From the NCBI RefSeq assembly GCF_932526225.1, contig NC_064041.1:16863888-16927887 (forward strand): a DNA stretch of 64,000 nt, in the 5' to 3' direction. Made by a program: the position numbers and the translations under genes. Shown in pieces: positions 9,771 to 25,200 of this stretch; position 1 is the first letter of the stretch; every line of letters begins with the position of its first letter. The notes beneath the pieces were generated by a model, which searched no databases, had not been told where the DNA came from, and worked only from the letters and a program-made list of their open reading frames with translations. The DNA is from Nematostella vectensis (lineage: Eukaryota; Cnidaria; Anthozoa; Actiniaria; Edwardsiidae).

Positions 9771-12700
9771 TATTTTTTTTCTTTATTTTTTTTTTAAATA
9801 TCGATACTTAATTATACTGTTCTTGGTGTGTCATGACATAAAAAGAAGGTATAGGGACATTTTTATGTACTCTCAGCATCTTTGATGTGCTCATGCTTTG
9901 TTCAGGATCCTGTACATATTTTATGCACACAAGAACTAACTAGATTCCTTGGATAACTTGATTAAGTAGATTCTAACATAGAGCATAGCGCTCGAAAGAT
10001 TGATATACCTTTTTTTCCGAGTATACTGTTTAATTTTTCCTAATGTTACTTTTTGGAATTTACATTCGGAAAAAATTATCGATTGTAACCTTTTGGAAGT
10101 TACACTCGTAAAACAAATTCCCGAATGTAACCCTGAAGCTTTTTCCGAATGTAAGCTCTAGTCCGATGGTGACTTTGCTTGGGATAGTTTACGATACCAA
10201 TAGTATTAAAAGTAATTTTCATTACAATTCCCTTCAGCAATGCCACGTTAGTCTTTCGTTGCGGGCACTTGACTACTAACGCAGCGACCCGGGTCCGATT
10301 CCCGGTGATAGCCTATTTTTTTTCTTTATTTTTTTTTTTTTAAATATCGATACTTAATTATACTGTTCTTGGTGTGTCATGACATAAAAAGAAGGTATAG
10401 GGACATTTTTATGTACTCTCAGCATCTTTGATGTGCTCATGCTTTGTTCAGGATCCTGTACATATTTTATGCACACAAGAACTAACTAGATTCCTTGGAT
10501 AACTTGATTAAGTAGATTCTAACATAGAGCATAGCGCTCGAAAGATTGATATACCTTTTTTTCCGAGTATACTGTTTAATTTTTCCTAATGTTACTTTTT
10601 GGAATTTACATTCGGAAAAAATTATCGATTGTAACCTTTTGGAAGTTACACTCGTAAAACAAATTCCCGAATGTAACCCTGAAGCTTTTCCCGATTGTAA
10701 CCTCCAGTCCGATGGTGACTTTGATTGGGATAGTTTACGATACCAATAGTATTAAAAGTAATTTTCATTACAATTCCCTTCAGCAATGCCACGTTAGTCT
10801 TTCGTTGCGGGCACTTGACTACTAACGCAGCGACGTGGGTTCGATTCCCGCTGATAGCCTATTTTTTTTTTATTTTTTTTTTTTTAAATATCGATATTTA
10901 ATTATACTGTTCTTGGTGTGTCATGACATAAAAAGAAGGTATAGGGACATTTTTATGTACTCTCAGCATCTTTGATGTGCTCATGCTTTGTTCAGGATCC
11001 TGTACATATTTTATGCACACAAGAACTAACTAGATTCCTTGGATAACTTGATTAAGTAGATTCTAACATAGAGCATAGCGCTCGATAGATTGATATACCT
11101 TTTTTTCTGTGTTTTCTGTTTTATTTTTCCTAATGTTACTTTTTGGAATTTACATTCGGAAAAAAAATTATCGATTGTAACCTTTTGGAGGTTGCACTCG
11201 TAAAACAAATTCCCGATTGTAACCCTGAAGCTTTTCCCGAATGTAACCTCCAGTCCGATGGTGACTTTGCTTGGGATAGTTTACGATACCAATAGTATTA
11301 AAAGTAATTTACATTACAATTCCCTTCAGCAATGCAACGTTAGTCTTTCGTTGCGGGCACTTGACTACTAACGCAGCGACCCGGGTTCGATTCCCGCTGA
11401 TAGCCTATTTTTTTTTTTTTTTTTTTAAATACCGATACTTAACTATACTGTTCTTGGTGTGTCATGACATAAAAAGAAGGTATAGGGACATTTTTATGTA
11501 CTCTCAGCATCTTTGATGTTCTCATGCTTTGTTCAGGATCCTGTACATATTTTATGCACACAAGAACTAACTAGATTCCTTGGATAACTTGATTAGGTAG
11601 ATTCTAACATAGAGCATAGCGCTCGACAGATTGATATACCTTTTTTCAGAGTATACTGTTTTATTTTTCCTAATATTACTTTTTGGAATTTACATTCGGA
11701 AAAAAAATTATCGATTGTAACCTTTCGGAGGTTACCATCGTAAAACAAATTCCCGGATGTAACCCTGAAGCTTTTCCCGAATGTAACCTCCAGTCCGATG
11801 GTGACTTTGATTGGGATAGTTTACGATACCAATAGTATTAAAAGTAATTTACATTACAATTCCCTTCAGCAATGCAACGTTAGTCTTTCGTTGCGGGCAC
11901 TTGACAACTAACGCAGCGACCCGGGTTCGATTCCCGCTGATAGCCTATTTTTTTTATTTTTTTTTTAAATATCGATATTTAATTATACTGTTCTTGGTGT
12001 GTCATGACATAAAAAGAAGGTATAGGGACATTTTTATATACTCTCAGCATCTTTGATGTGCTCATGCTTAGTTCAGGATCCTGTACATATTTTATGCACA
12101 CAAGAACTAACTAGATTCCTTGGATAACTTGATTAAGTAGATTCTAACATAGAGCATAGCGCTCGATAGATTGATATACCTTTTTTTCCGAGTATACTGT
12201 TTTATTATTCCTAATGTTACTTTTTGGAATTTACATTCGGAAAAAAAATTATCGATTGTAACCTTTTGGAGGTTACACTCGTAAAACAAATTCCCGAATG
12301 TAACCCTGAAGCTTTTCCCGAATGTAACCTCCAGTCCGATGGTGACTTTGCTTGGGATAGTTTACGATACCAATAGTATTAAAAGTAATTTTCATTACAA
12401 TTCCCTTCATCAATGCCACGTTAGTCTTTCGTTGCGGGCACTTGACTACTAACGCAGCGACCCGTGTTCGATTCCCGCTGATAGCCTATTTTTTTTTCTT
12501 TATTTTTTTTTTTTAAATATCGATACTAAATTATACTGTTCTTGGTGTGTCATGACATAAAAAGAAGGTATAGGGACATTTTTATGTACTCTCAGCATCT
12601 TTGATGTGCTCATGCTTTGTTCAGGATCCTGTACATATTTTATGCACACAAGAACTAACTAGATTCCTTGGATAACTTGATTAAGTAGATTCTAACATAG

Positions 12701-15700
12701 AGCATAGCGCTCGATAGATTGATATACCTTTTTTTCAGAGTATACTGTTTTATTTTTCCTAATATTACTTTTTGGAATTTACATTCGGAAAAAAAAATTA
12801 TCGATTGTAACCTTTTGGAGGTTACACTCGTAAAACAAATTCCCGAATGTAACCCTGAAGCTTTTCCCGAATGTAACCTCCAGTCCGATGGTGACTTTAC
12901 TTGGGATAGTTTACGATACCAATAGTATTAAAAGTAATTTTCATTACAAATCCCTTCAGCAATGCCACGTTAGTCTTTCGTTGCGGGCACTTGACTACTA
13001 ACGCAGCGACCCGTGTTCGATTCCCGCTGATAGCCTATTTTTTTTTCTTTATTTTTTTTTTTTAAATATCGATATTTAATTATACTGTTCTTGGTGTGTC
13101 ATGACATAAAAAGAAGGTATAGGGACATTTTTATGTACTCTCAGCATCTTTGATGTGCTCATGCTTTGTTCAGGATCCTGTACATATTTTATGCACACAA
13201 GAACTAACTAGATTCCTTGGATAACTTGATTAAGTAGATTCTAACATAGAGCATAGCGCTCGATAGATTGATATACCTTTTTTTCTGTGTTTTCTGTTTT
13301 ATTTTTCCTAATGTTACTTTTTGGAATTTACATTCGGAAAAAAAAATTATCGATTGTAACCTTTTGGAGGTTGCACTCGTAAAACAAATTCCCGATTGTA
13401 ACCCTGAAGCTTTTCCCGAATGTAACCTCCAGTCCGATGGTGACTTTGCTTGGGATAGTTTACGATACCAATAGTATTAAAAGTAATTTACATTACAATT
13501 CCCTTCAGCAATGCAACGTTAGTCTTTCGTTGCGGGCACTTGACTACTAACGCAGCGACCCGGGTTCGATTCCCGCTGATAGCCTATTTTTTTTTTTTTT
13601 TTTTTAAATACCGATACTTAACTATACTGTTCTTGGTGTGTCATGACATAAAAAGAAGGTATAGGGACATTTTTATGTACTCTCAGCATCTTTGATGTGC
13701 TCATGCTTTGTTCAGGATCCTGTACATATTTTATGCACACAAGAACTAACTAGATTCCTTGGATAACTTGATTAGGTAGATTCTAACATAGAGCATAGCG
13801 CTCGATAGATTGATATACCTTTTTTCAGAGTATACTGTTTTATTTTTCCTGATATTACTTTTTGGAATTTACATTCGGAAAAAAAATTATCGATTGTAAC
13901 CTTTCGGAGGTTACCATCGTAAAACAAATTCCCGGATGTAACCCTGAAGCTTTTCCCGAATGTAACCTCCAGTCCGATGGTGACTTTGATTGGGATAGTT
14001 TACGATACCAATAGTATTAAAAGTAATTTACATTACAATTCCCTTCAGCAATGCAACGTTAGTCTTTCGTTGCGGGCACTTGACAACTAACGCAGCGACC
14101 CGGGTTCGATTCCCGCTGATAGCCTATTTTTTTTATTTTTTTTTTAAATATCGATATTTAATTATACTGTTCTTGGTGTGTCATGACATAAAAAGAAGGT
14201 ATAGGGACATTTTTATATACTCTCAGCATCTTTGATGTGCTCATGCTTAGTTCAGGATCCTGTACATATTTTATGCACACAAGAACTAACTAGATTCCTT
14301 GGATAACTTGATTAAGTAGATTCTAACATAGAGCATAGCGCTCGATAGATTGATATACCTTTTTTTCCGAGTATACTGTTTTATTATTCCTAATGTTACT
14401 TTTTGGAATTTACATTCGGAAAAAAAATTATCGATTGTAACCTTTTGGAGGTTACACTCGTAAAACAAATTCCCGAATGTAACCCTGAAGCTTTTCCCGA
14501 ATGTAACCTCCAGTCCGATGGTGACTTTGCTTGGGATAGTTTACGATACCAATAGTATTAAAAGTAATTTTCATTACAATTCCCTTCATCAATGCCACGT
14601 TAGTCTTTCGTTGCGGGCACTTGACTACTAACGCAGCGACCCGTGTTCGATTCCCGCTGATAGCCTATTTTTTTTTCTTTATTTTTTTTTTTTAAATATC
14701 GATACTAAATTATACTGTTCTTGGTGTGTCATGACATAAAAAGAAGGTATAGGGACATTTTTATGTACTCTCAGCATCTTTGATGTGCTCATGCTTTGTT
14801 CAGGATCCTGTACATATTTTATGCACACAAGAACTAACTAGATTCCTTGGATAACTTGATTAAGTAGATTCTAACATAGAGCATAGCGCTCGATAGATTG
14901 ATATACCTTTTTTTCAGAGTATACTGTTTTATTTTTCCTAATATTACTTTTTGGAATTTACATTCGGAAAAAAAAAATATCGATTGTAACCTTTTGGAGG
15001 TTACACTCGTAAAACAAATTCCCGAATGTAACCCTGAAGCTTTTCCCGAATGTAACCTCCAGTCCGATGGTGACTTTACTTGGGATAGTTTACGATACCA
15101 ATAGTATTAAAAGTAATTTTCATTACAAATCCCTTCAGCAATGCCACGTTAGTCTTTCGTTGCGGGCACTTGACTACTAACGCAGCGACCCGTGTTCGAT
15201 TCCCGCTGATAGCCTATTTTTTTTTCTTTATTTTTTTTTTTTAAATATCGATACTAAATTATACTGTTCTTGGTGTGTCATGACATAAAAAGAAGGTATA
15301 GGGACATTTTTATGTACTCTCAGCATCTTTGATGTGCTCATGCTTTGTTCAGGATCCTTGACATATTTTATGCACACAAGAACTAACTAGATTCCTTGGA
15401 TAACTTGATTAAGTAGATTCTAACATAGAGCATAGCGCTCGAGAGATTGATATACCTTTTTTTCAGAGTATACTGTTTTATTTTTCCTAATATTACTTTT
15501 TGGAATTTACATTCGGAAAAAAAAATTATCGATTGTAACCTTTTGGAGGTTACACTAGTAAAACAAATTCCCGGATGTAACCCTGAAGCTTTTCCCGAAT
15601 GTAACCTCCAGTCCGATGGTGACTTTGATTGGGATAGTTTACGATACCAATAGTATTAAAAGTAATTTTCATTACAATTCCCTTCAGCAATGCCACGTTA

Positions 15701-18130
15701 GTCTTTCGTTGCGGGCACTTGACTACTAACGCAGCGACGTGGGTTCGATTCCCGCTGATAGCCTTTTTTGTTTTTATTTTTTTTTTAAATATCGATATTT
15801 AATTATACTGTTCTTGGTGTGTCATGACATAAAAAGAAGGTATAGGGACATTTTTATGTACTCTCAGCATCTTTGATGTGCTCATGCTTTGTTCAGGATC
15901 CTGTACATATTTTATGCACACAAGAACTAACTAGATTCCTTGGATAACTTGATTAGGTAGATTCTAACATAGAGCATAGCGCTCGATAGATTGATATACC
16001 TTTTTTCAGAGTATACTGTTTTATTTTTCCTGATATTACTTTTTGGAATTTACATTCGGAAAAAAAATTATCGATTGTAACCTTTCGGAGGTTACCATCG
16101 TAAAACAAATTCCCGGATGTAACCCTGAAGCTTTTCCCGAATGTAACCTCCAGTCCGATGGTGACTTTGATTGGGATAGTTTACGATACCAATAGTATTA
16201 AAAGTAATTTACATTACAATTCCCTTCAGCAATGCAACGTTAGTCTTTCGTTGCGGGCACTTGACAACTAACGCAGCGACCCGGGTTCGATTCCCGCTGA
16301 TAGCCTATTTTTTTTTATTTTTTTTTTAAATATCGATATTTAATTATACTGTTCTTGGTGTGTCATGACATAAAAAGAAGGTATAGGGACATTTTTATAT
16401 ACTCTCAGCATCTTTGATGTGCTCATGCTTAGTTCAGGATCCTGTACATATTTTATGCACACAAGAACTAACTAGATTCCTTGGATAACTTGATTAAGTA
16501 GATTCTAACATAGAGCATAGCGCTCGATAGATTGATATACCTTTTTTTCCGAGTATACTGTTTTATTATTCCTAATGTTACTTTTTGGAATTTACATTCG
16601 GAAAAAAAATTATCGATTGTAACCTTTTGGAGGTTACACTCGTAAAACAAATTCCCGAATGTAACCCTGAAGCTTTTCCCGAATGTAACCTCCAGTCCGA
16701 TGGTGACTTTGCTTGGGATAGTTTACGATACCAATAGTATTAAAAGTAATTTTCATTACAATTCCCTTCATCAATGCCACGTTAGTCTTTCGTTGCGGGC
16801 ACTTGACTACTAACGCAGCGACCCGTGTTCGATTCCCGCTGATAGCCTATTTTTTTTTCTTTATTTTTTTTTTTTAAATATCGATACTAAATTATACTGT
16901 TCTTGGTGTGTCATGACATAAAAAGAAGGTATAGGGACATTTTTATGTACTCTCAGCATCTTTGATGTGCTCATGCTTTGTTCAGGATCCTGTACATATT
17001 TTATGCACACAAGAACTAACTAGATTCCTTGGATAACTTGATTAAGTAGATTCTAACATAGAGCATAGCGCTCGATAGATTGATATACCTTTTTTTCAGA
17101 GTATACTGTTTTATTTTTCCTAATATTACTTTTTGGAATTTACATTCGGAAAAAAAAATTATCGATTGTAACCTTTTGGAGGTTACACTCGTAAAACAAA
17201 TTCCCGAATGTAACCCTGAAGCTTTTCCCGAATGTAACCTCCAGTCCGATGGTGACTTTACTTGGGATAGTTTACGATACCAATAGTATTAAAAGTAATT
17301 TTCATTACAAATCCCTTCAGCAATGCCACGTTAGTCTTTCGTTGCGGGCACTTGACTACTAACGCAGCGACCCGTGTTCGATTCCCGCTGATAGCCTATT
17401 TTTTTTTCTTTATTTTTTTTTTTTAAATATCGATACTAAATTATACTGTTCTTGGTGTGTCATGACATAAAAAGAAGGTATAGGGACATTTTTATGTACT
17501 CTCAGCATCTTTGATGTGCTCATGCTTTGTTCAGGATCCTTGACATATTTTATGCACACAAGAACTAACTAGATTCCTTGGATAACTTGATTAAGTAGAT
17601 TCTAACATAGAGCATAGCGCTCGAGAGATTGATATACCTTTTTTTCAGAGTATACTGTTTTATTTTTCCTAATATTACTTTTTGGAATTTACATTCGGAA
17701 AAAAAAATTATCGATTGTAACCTTTTGGAGGTTACACTAGTAAAACAAATTCCCGGATGTAACCCTGAAGCTTTTCCCGAATGTAACCTCCAGTCCGATG
17801 GTGACTTTGATTGGGATAGTTTACGATACCAATAGTATTAAAAGTAATTTTCATTACAATTCCCTTCAGCAATGCCACGTTAGTCTTTCGTTGCGGGCAC
17901 TTGACTACTAACGCAGCGACGTGGGTTCGATTCCCGCTGATAGCCTTTTTTGTTTTTATTTTTTTTTTAAATATCGATATTTAATTATACTGTTCTTGGT
18001 GTGTCATGACATAAAAAGAAGGTATAGGGACATTTTTATGTACTCTCAGCATCTTTGATGTGCTCATGCTTTGTTCAGGATCCTGTACATATTTTATGCA
18101 CACAAGAACTAACTAGATTTCTTGGATAAC
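9701..18130 (+). repeat. Satellite block with 4-unit (~2.18 kb) higher-order repeat
   Basis: Units are recognisable by shared private variants. One type has 'gattaggtag' with 'ggttaccatcg' (11336, 13515, 15694). Another has 'tgacaacta' and 'gcttagttcag' (11876, 14055, 16236). A third has 'cccgtgttcg' with 'gatactaaatt' (12417, 14596, 16778), followed by a related unit. The order recurs with spacings of 2179-2182 bp, giving about three cycles. Two divergent units with 'gctcgaaag' and 'tttaattttt' (9701, 10244) and a 'ctgtgttttctg' unit (10790) precede them. Confidence 0.85.
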
Positions 18131-21100
18131 TTGATTAAGTAGATTCTAACATAGAGCATAGCGCTCGAAAGATTGATATACCTTTTTTTCCGAGTATACT
18201 GTTTAATTTTTCCTAATGTTACTTTTTGGAATTTACATTCGGAAAAAATTATCGATTGTAACCTTTTGGAAGTTACACTCGTAAAACAAATTCCCGAATG
18301 TAACCCTGAAGCTTTTTCCGAATGTAAGCTCTAGTCCGATGGTGACTTTGCTTGGGATAGTTTACGATACCAATAGTATTAAAAGTAATTTTCATTACAA
18401 TTCCCTTCAGCAATGCCACGTTAGTCTTTCGTTGCGGGCACTTGACTACTAACGCAGCGACCCGGGTCCGATTCCCGGTGATAGCCTATTTTTTTTCTTT
18501 ATTTTTTTTTTTTAAATATCGATACTTAATTATACTGTTCTTGGTGTGTCATGACATAAAAAGAAGGTATAGGGACATTTTTATGTACTCTCAGCATCTT
18601 TGATGTGCTCATGCTTTGTTCAGGATCCTGTACATATTTTATGCACACAAGAACTAACTAGATTCCTTGGATAACTTGATTAAGTAGATTCTAACATAGA
18701 GCATAGCGCTCGAAAGATTGATATACCTTTTTTTCCGAGTATACTGTTTAATTTTTCCTAATGTTACTTTTTGGAATTTACATTCGGAAAAAATTATCGA
18801 TTGTAACCTTTTGGAAGTTACACTCGTAAAACAAATTCCCGAATGTAACCCTGAAGCTTTTCCCGATTGTAACCTCCAGTCCGATGGTGACTTTGATTGG
18901 GATAGTTTACGATACCAATAGTATTAAAAGTAATTTTCATTACAATTCCCTTCAGCAATGCCACGTTAGTCTTTCGTTGCGGGCACTTGACTACTAACGC
19001 AGCGACGTGGGTTCGATTCCCGCTGATAGCCTATTTTTTTTTTTATTTTTTTTTTTTAAATATCGATATTTAATTATACTGTTCTTGGTGTGTCATGACA
19101 TAAAAAGAAGGTATAGGGACATTTTTATGTACTCTCAGCATCTTTGATGTGCTCATGCTTTGTTCAGGATCCTGTACATATTTTATGCACACAAGAACTA
19201 ACTAGATTCCTTGGATAACTTGATTAAGTAGATTCTAACATAGAGCATAGCGCTCGATAGATTGATATACCTTTTTTTCTGTGTTTTCTGTTTTATTTTT
19301 CCTAATGTTACTTTTTCGAATTTACATTCGGAAAAAAAATTATCGATTGTAACCTTTTGGAGGTTGCACTCGTAAAACAAATTCCCGATTGTAACCCTGA
19401 AGCTTTTCCCGAATGTAACCTCCAGTCCGATGGTGACTTTGCTTGGGATAGTTTACGATACCAATAGTATTAAAAGTAATTTACATTACAATTCCCTTCA
19501 GCAATGCAACGTTAGTCTTTCGTTGCGGGCACTTGACTACTAACGCAGCGACCCGGGTTCGATTCCCGCTGATAGCCTATTTTTTTTTTTTTTTTTTTAA
19601 ATACCGATACTTAACTATACTGTTCTTGGTGTGTCATGACATAAAAAGAAGGTATAGGGACATTTTTATGTACTCTCAGCATCTTTGATGTGCTCATGCT
19701 TTGTTCAGGATCCTGTACATATTTTATGCACACAAGAACTAACTAGATTCCTTGGATAACTTGATTAGGTAGATTCTAACATAGAGCATAGCGCTCGATA
19801 GATTGATATACCTTTTTTCAGAGTATACTGTTTTATTTTTCCTAATATTACTTTTTGGAATTTACATTCGGAAAAAAAATTATCGATTGTAACCTTTCGG
19901 AGGTTACCATCGTAAAACACATTCCCGGATGTAACCCTGAAGCTTTTCCCGAATGTAACCTCCAGTCCGATGGTGACTTTGATTGGGATAGTTTACGATA
20001 CCAATAGTATTAAAAGTAATTTACATTACAATTCCCTTCAGCAATGCAACGTTAGTCTTTCGTTGCGGGCACTTGACAACTAACGCAGCGACCCGGGTTC
20101 GATTCCCGCTGATAGCCTATTTTTTTTTTTTATTTTTTTTTTAAATATCGATATTTAATTATACTGTTCTTGGTGTGTCATGACATAAAAAGAAGGTATA
20201 GGGACATTTTTATATACTCTCAGCATCTTTGATGTGCTCATGCTTAGTTCAGGATCCTGTACATATTTTATGCACACAAGAACTAACTAGATTCCTTGGA
20301 TAACTTGATTAAGTAGATTCTAACATAGAGCATAGCGCTCGATAGATTGATATACCTTTTTTTCCGAGTATACTGTTTTATTATTCCTAATGTTACTTTT
20401 TGGAATTTACATTCGGAAAAAAAATTATCGATTGTAACCTTTTGGAGGTTACACTCGTAAAACAAATTCCCGAATGTAACCCTGAAGCTTTTCCCGAATG
20501 TAACCTCCAGTCCGATGGTGACTTTGCTTGGGATAGTTTACGATACCAATAGTATTAAAAGTAATTTTCATTACAATTCCCTTCATCAATGCCACGTTAG
20601 TCTTTCGTTGCGGGCACTTGACTACTAACGCAGCGACCCGTGTTCGATTCCCGCTGATAGCCTATTTTTTTTTCTTTATTTTTTTTTTTTAAATATCGAT
20701 ACTAAATTATACTGTTCTTGGTGTGTCATGACATAAAAAGAAGGTATAGGGACATTTTTATGTACTCTCAGCATCTTTGATGTGCTCATGCTTTGTTCAG
20801 GATCCTGTACATATTTTATGCACACAAGAACTAACTAGATTCCTTGGATAACTTGATTAAGTAGATTCTAACATAGAGCATAGCGCTCGATAGATTGATA
20901 TACCTTTTTTTCAGAGTATACTGTTTTATTTTTCCTAATATTACTTTTTGGAATTTACATTCGGAAAAAAAATTATCGATTGTAACCTTTTGGAGGTTAC
21001 ACTCGTAAAACAAATTCCCGAATGTAACCCTGAAGCTTTTCCCGAATGTAACCTCCAGTCCGATGGTGACTTTACTTGGGATAGTTTACGATACCAATAG

Positions 21101-22232
21101 TATTAAAAGTAATTTTCATTACAAATCCCTTCAGCAATGCCACGTTAGTCTTTCGTTGCGGGCACTTGACTACTAACGCAGCGACCCGTGTTCGATTCCC
21201 GCTGATAGCCTATTTTTTTTTCTTTATTTTTTTTTTTTAAATATCGATACTAAATTATACTGTTCTTGGTGTGTCATGACATAAAAAGAAGGTATAGGGA
21301 CATTTTTATGTACTCTCAGCATCTTTGATGTGCTCATGCTTTGTTCAGGATCCTTGACATATTTTATGCACACAAGAACTAACTAGATTCCTTGGATAAC
21401 TTGATTAAGTAGATTCTAACATAGAGCATAGCGCTCGAGAGATTGATATACCTTTTTTTCAGAGTATACTGTTTTATTTTTCCTAATATTACTTTTTGGA
21501 ATTTACATTCGGAAAAAAAAATTATCGATTGTAACCTTTTGGAGGTTACACTAGTAAAACAAATTCCCGGATGTAACCCTGAAGCTTTTCCCGAATGTAA
21601 CCTCCAGTCCGATGGTGACTTTGATTGGGATAGTTTACGATACCAATAGTATTAAAAGTAATTTTCATTACAATTCCCTTCAGCAATGCCACGTTAGTCT
21701 TTCGTTGCGGGCACTTGACTACTAACGCAGCGACGTGGGTTCGATTCCCGCTGATAGCCTTTTTTGTTTTTATTTTTTTTTTAAATATCGATATTTAATT
21801 ATACTGTTCTTGGTGTGTCATGACATAAAAAGAAGGTATAGGGACATTTTTATGTACTCTCAGCATCTTTGATGTGCTCATGCTTTGTTCAGGATCCTGT
21901 ACATATTTTATGCACACAAGAACTAACTAGATTTCTTGGATAACTTGATTAAGTAGATTCTAACATAGAGCATAGCGCTCGATAGATTGATATGCCTTTT
22001 TTTCCGAGTATACTGTTTTATTTTTCCAAATGTTACTTTTTGGAATTTACATTCGGAAAAAAAATTATCGATTGTAACCTTTTGGAGGTTGCACTCGTAA
22101 AACAAATTCCCGAATGTAACCCTGAAGCTTTTCCCGAATGTAACCTCCAGTCCGATGGTGACTTTGCTTGGGATAGTTTACGATACCAATAGTATTAAAA
22201 GTAATTTACATTACAATTCCCTTCAGCAATGC
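18131..22232 (+). repeat. Second copy of the 9.9-12.9 kb satellite segment (offset ~8.17 kb)
   Basis: The unit order and private variants of the segment near 9.9-12.9 kb return here at an offset of ~8172 bp (15 units). Examples are 'gtaagctctag' at ~10153 and ~18325, 'ctgtgttttctg' at ~11107 and ~19279, and 'tgacaacta' at ~11904 and ~20076. The left junction lies within the unit starting 17876. Here the four-unit cycle is present once and then continues into the 'ccttgacat' unit at 21141. Confidence 0.85.
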
Positions 22233-25200
22233 AACGTTAGTCTTTCGTTGCGGGCATTTGACTACTAACGCAGCGACCCGGGTTCGATTCCCGCTGATAG
22301 CCTATTTTTTTTCTTTATTTTTTTTTTAAATACCGATACTTAACTATACTGTTCTTGGTGTGTCATGACATAAAAAGAAGGTATAGGGACATTTTTATGT
22401 ACTCTCAGCATCTTTGATGTGCTCATGCTTTGTTCAGGATCCTTGACATATTTTATGCACACAAGAACTAACTAGATTCCTTGGATAACTTTATTAAGTA
22501 GATTCTAACATAGAGCATAGCGCTCGATATATTGATATACCTTTTTTTCAGAGTATACTGTTTTATTTTTCCTAATATTACTTTTTGGAATTTACATTCG
22601 GAAAAAAATTATCGATTGTAACCTTTCGGAGGTTACCATCGTAAAACAAATTCCCGGATGTAACCCTGAAGCTTTTCCCGAATGTAACCTCCAGTCCGAT
22701 GGTGACTTTGATTGGGATAGTTTACGATACCAATAGTATTAAAAGTAATTTTCATTACAATTCCCTTCAGCAATGCCACGTTAGTCTTTCGTTGCGGGCA
22801 CTTGACTACTAACGCAGCGACGTGGGTTCGATTCCCGCTGATAGCCTATTTTTTTTATTTTATTTTTTAAATATCGATATTTAATTATACTGTTCTTGGT
22901 GTGTCATGACATAAAAAGAAGGTATAGGGACATTTTTATGTACTCTCAGCATCTTTGATGTGCTCATGCTTTGTTCAGGATCCTTGACATATTTTATGCA
23001 CACAAGAACTAGCTAGATTCCTTAGATAACTTGATTAAGTAGATTCTAACATAGAGCATAGCGCTCGATAGATTGATATACCTTTTTTCCGAGTATACTG
23101 TTTTATTATTCCTAATGTTAATTTTTTGAAATTTACATTCGGAAAAAAAATAACCTTTTGGAGGTTACACTCGTAAAACAAATTCCCGAATGTAACCCTG
23201 AAGCTTTTCCCGAATGTAACCTCCAGTCCGATGGTGACTTTGCTTGGGATAGTTTACGATACCAATAGTATTAAAAGTAATTTACATTACATTTCCCTTC
23301 AGCAATGCAACGTTAGTCTTTCGTTGCGGGCACTTGAGTACTAACGCTGCGACCCTGGTTCGATTCCCGCTGATAGCCTATTTTTTTTCTTTATTTTTTT
23401 TTTTAATACCGATACTTAACTATACTGTTCTTGGTGTGTCATGACATAAAAAGAAGGTATAGGGACATTTTTATGTACTCTCAGCATCTTTGATGTGCTC
23501 ATGCTTTGTTCAGGATCCTTGACAAATTTTATGCACACAAGAACTAACTAGATTCCTTGGATAACTTGATTAAGTAGATTTTAACATAGAGCATAGCGCT
23601 CGATAGATTGATATACCTTTTTTTCAGAGTATACTGTTTTATTTTTCCTAATATTACTTTTTGGAATTTACATTCGGAAAAAAAAATTATCGATTGTAAC
23701 CTTTTGGAGGTTACACTCGTAAAACAAATTCCCGGATGTAACCCTGAAGCTTTTCCCGAATGTAACCTCCAGTCCGATGGTGACTTTGCTTGGGATAGTT
23801 TACGATACCAATAGTATTAAAAGTAATTTACATTACAATTCCCTTCAGCAATGCAACGTTAGTCTTTCGTTGCGGGTATTTGACTACTAACGCAGCGACC
23901 CGGGTTCGATTCCCGCTGATAGCCTATTTTTTTTTCTTTATTTTTTTTTTAAATACCGATACTTAACTATACTGTTCTTGGTGTGTCATGACATAAAAAG
24001 AAGGTATAGGGACATTTTTATGTACTCTCAGCATCTTTGATGTGCTCATGCTTTGTTCAGGATCCTTGACATATTTTATGCACACAAGAACTAACTAGAT
24101 TCCTTGGATAACTTTATTAAGTAGATTCTAACATAGAGCATAGCGCTCGATAGATTGATATACCTTTTTTTCAGAGTATACTGTTTTATTTTTCCTAATA
24201 TTACTTTTTGGAATTTACATTCGGAAAAAAATTATCGATTGTAACCTTTCGGAGGTTACCATCGTAAAACAAATTCCCGGATGTAACCCTGAAGCTTTTC
24301 CCGAATGTAACCTCCAGTCCGATGGTGACTTTGATTGGGATAGTTTACGATACCAATAGTATTAAAAGTAATTTTCATTACAATTCCCTTCAGCAATGCC
24401 ACGTTAGTCTTTCGTTGCGGGCACTTGACTACTAACGCAGCGACGTGGGTTCGATTCCCGCTGATAGCCTATTTTTTTTTTATTTTATTTTTTAAATATC
24501 GATATTTAATTATACTGTTCTTGGTGTGTCATGACATAAAAAGAAGGTATAGGGACATTTTTATGTACTCTCAGCATCTTTGATGTGCTCATGCTTTGTT
24601 CAGGATCCTTGACATATTTTATGCACACAAGAACTAGCTAGATTCCTTGGATAACTTGATTAAGTAGATTCTAACATAGAGCATAGCGCTCGATAGATTG
24701 ATATACCTTTTTTTCCGAGTATACTGTTTTATTATTCCTAATGTTAATTTTTTGAAATTTACATTCGGAAAAAAAATAACCTTTTGGAGGTTACACTCGT
24801 AAAACAAATTCCCGAATGTAACCCTGAAGCTTTTCCCGAATGTAACCTCCAGTCCGATGGTGACTTTGCTTGGGATAGTTTACGATACCAATAGTATTAA
24901 AAGTAATTTACATTACATTTCCCTTCAGCAATGCAACGTTAGTCTTTCGTTGCGGGCACTTGAGTACTAACGCTGCGACCCTGGTTCGATTCCCGCTGAT
25001 AGCCTATTTTTTTTCTTTATTTTTTTTTTTAATACCGATACTTAACTATACTGTTCTTGGTGTGTCATGACATAAAAAGAAGGTATAGGGACATTTTTAT
25101 GTACTCTCAGCATCTTTGATGTGCTCATGCTTTGTTCAGGATCCTTGACAAATTTTATGCACACAAGAACTAACTAGATTCGTTGGATAACTTGATTAAG

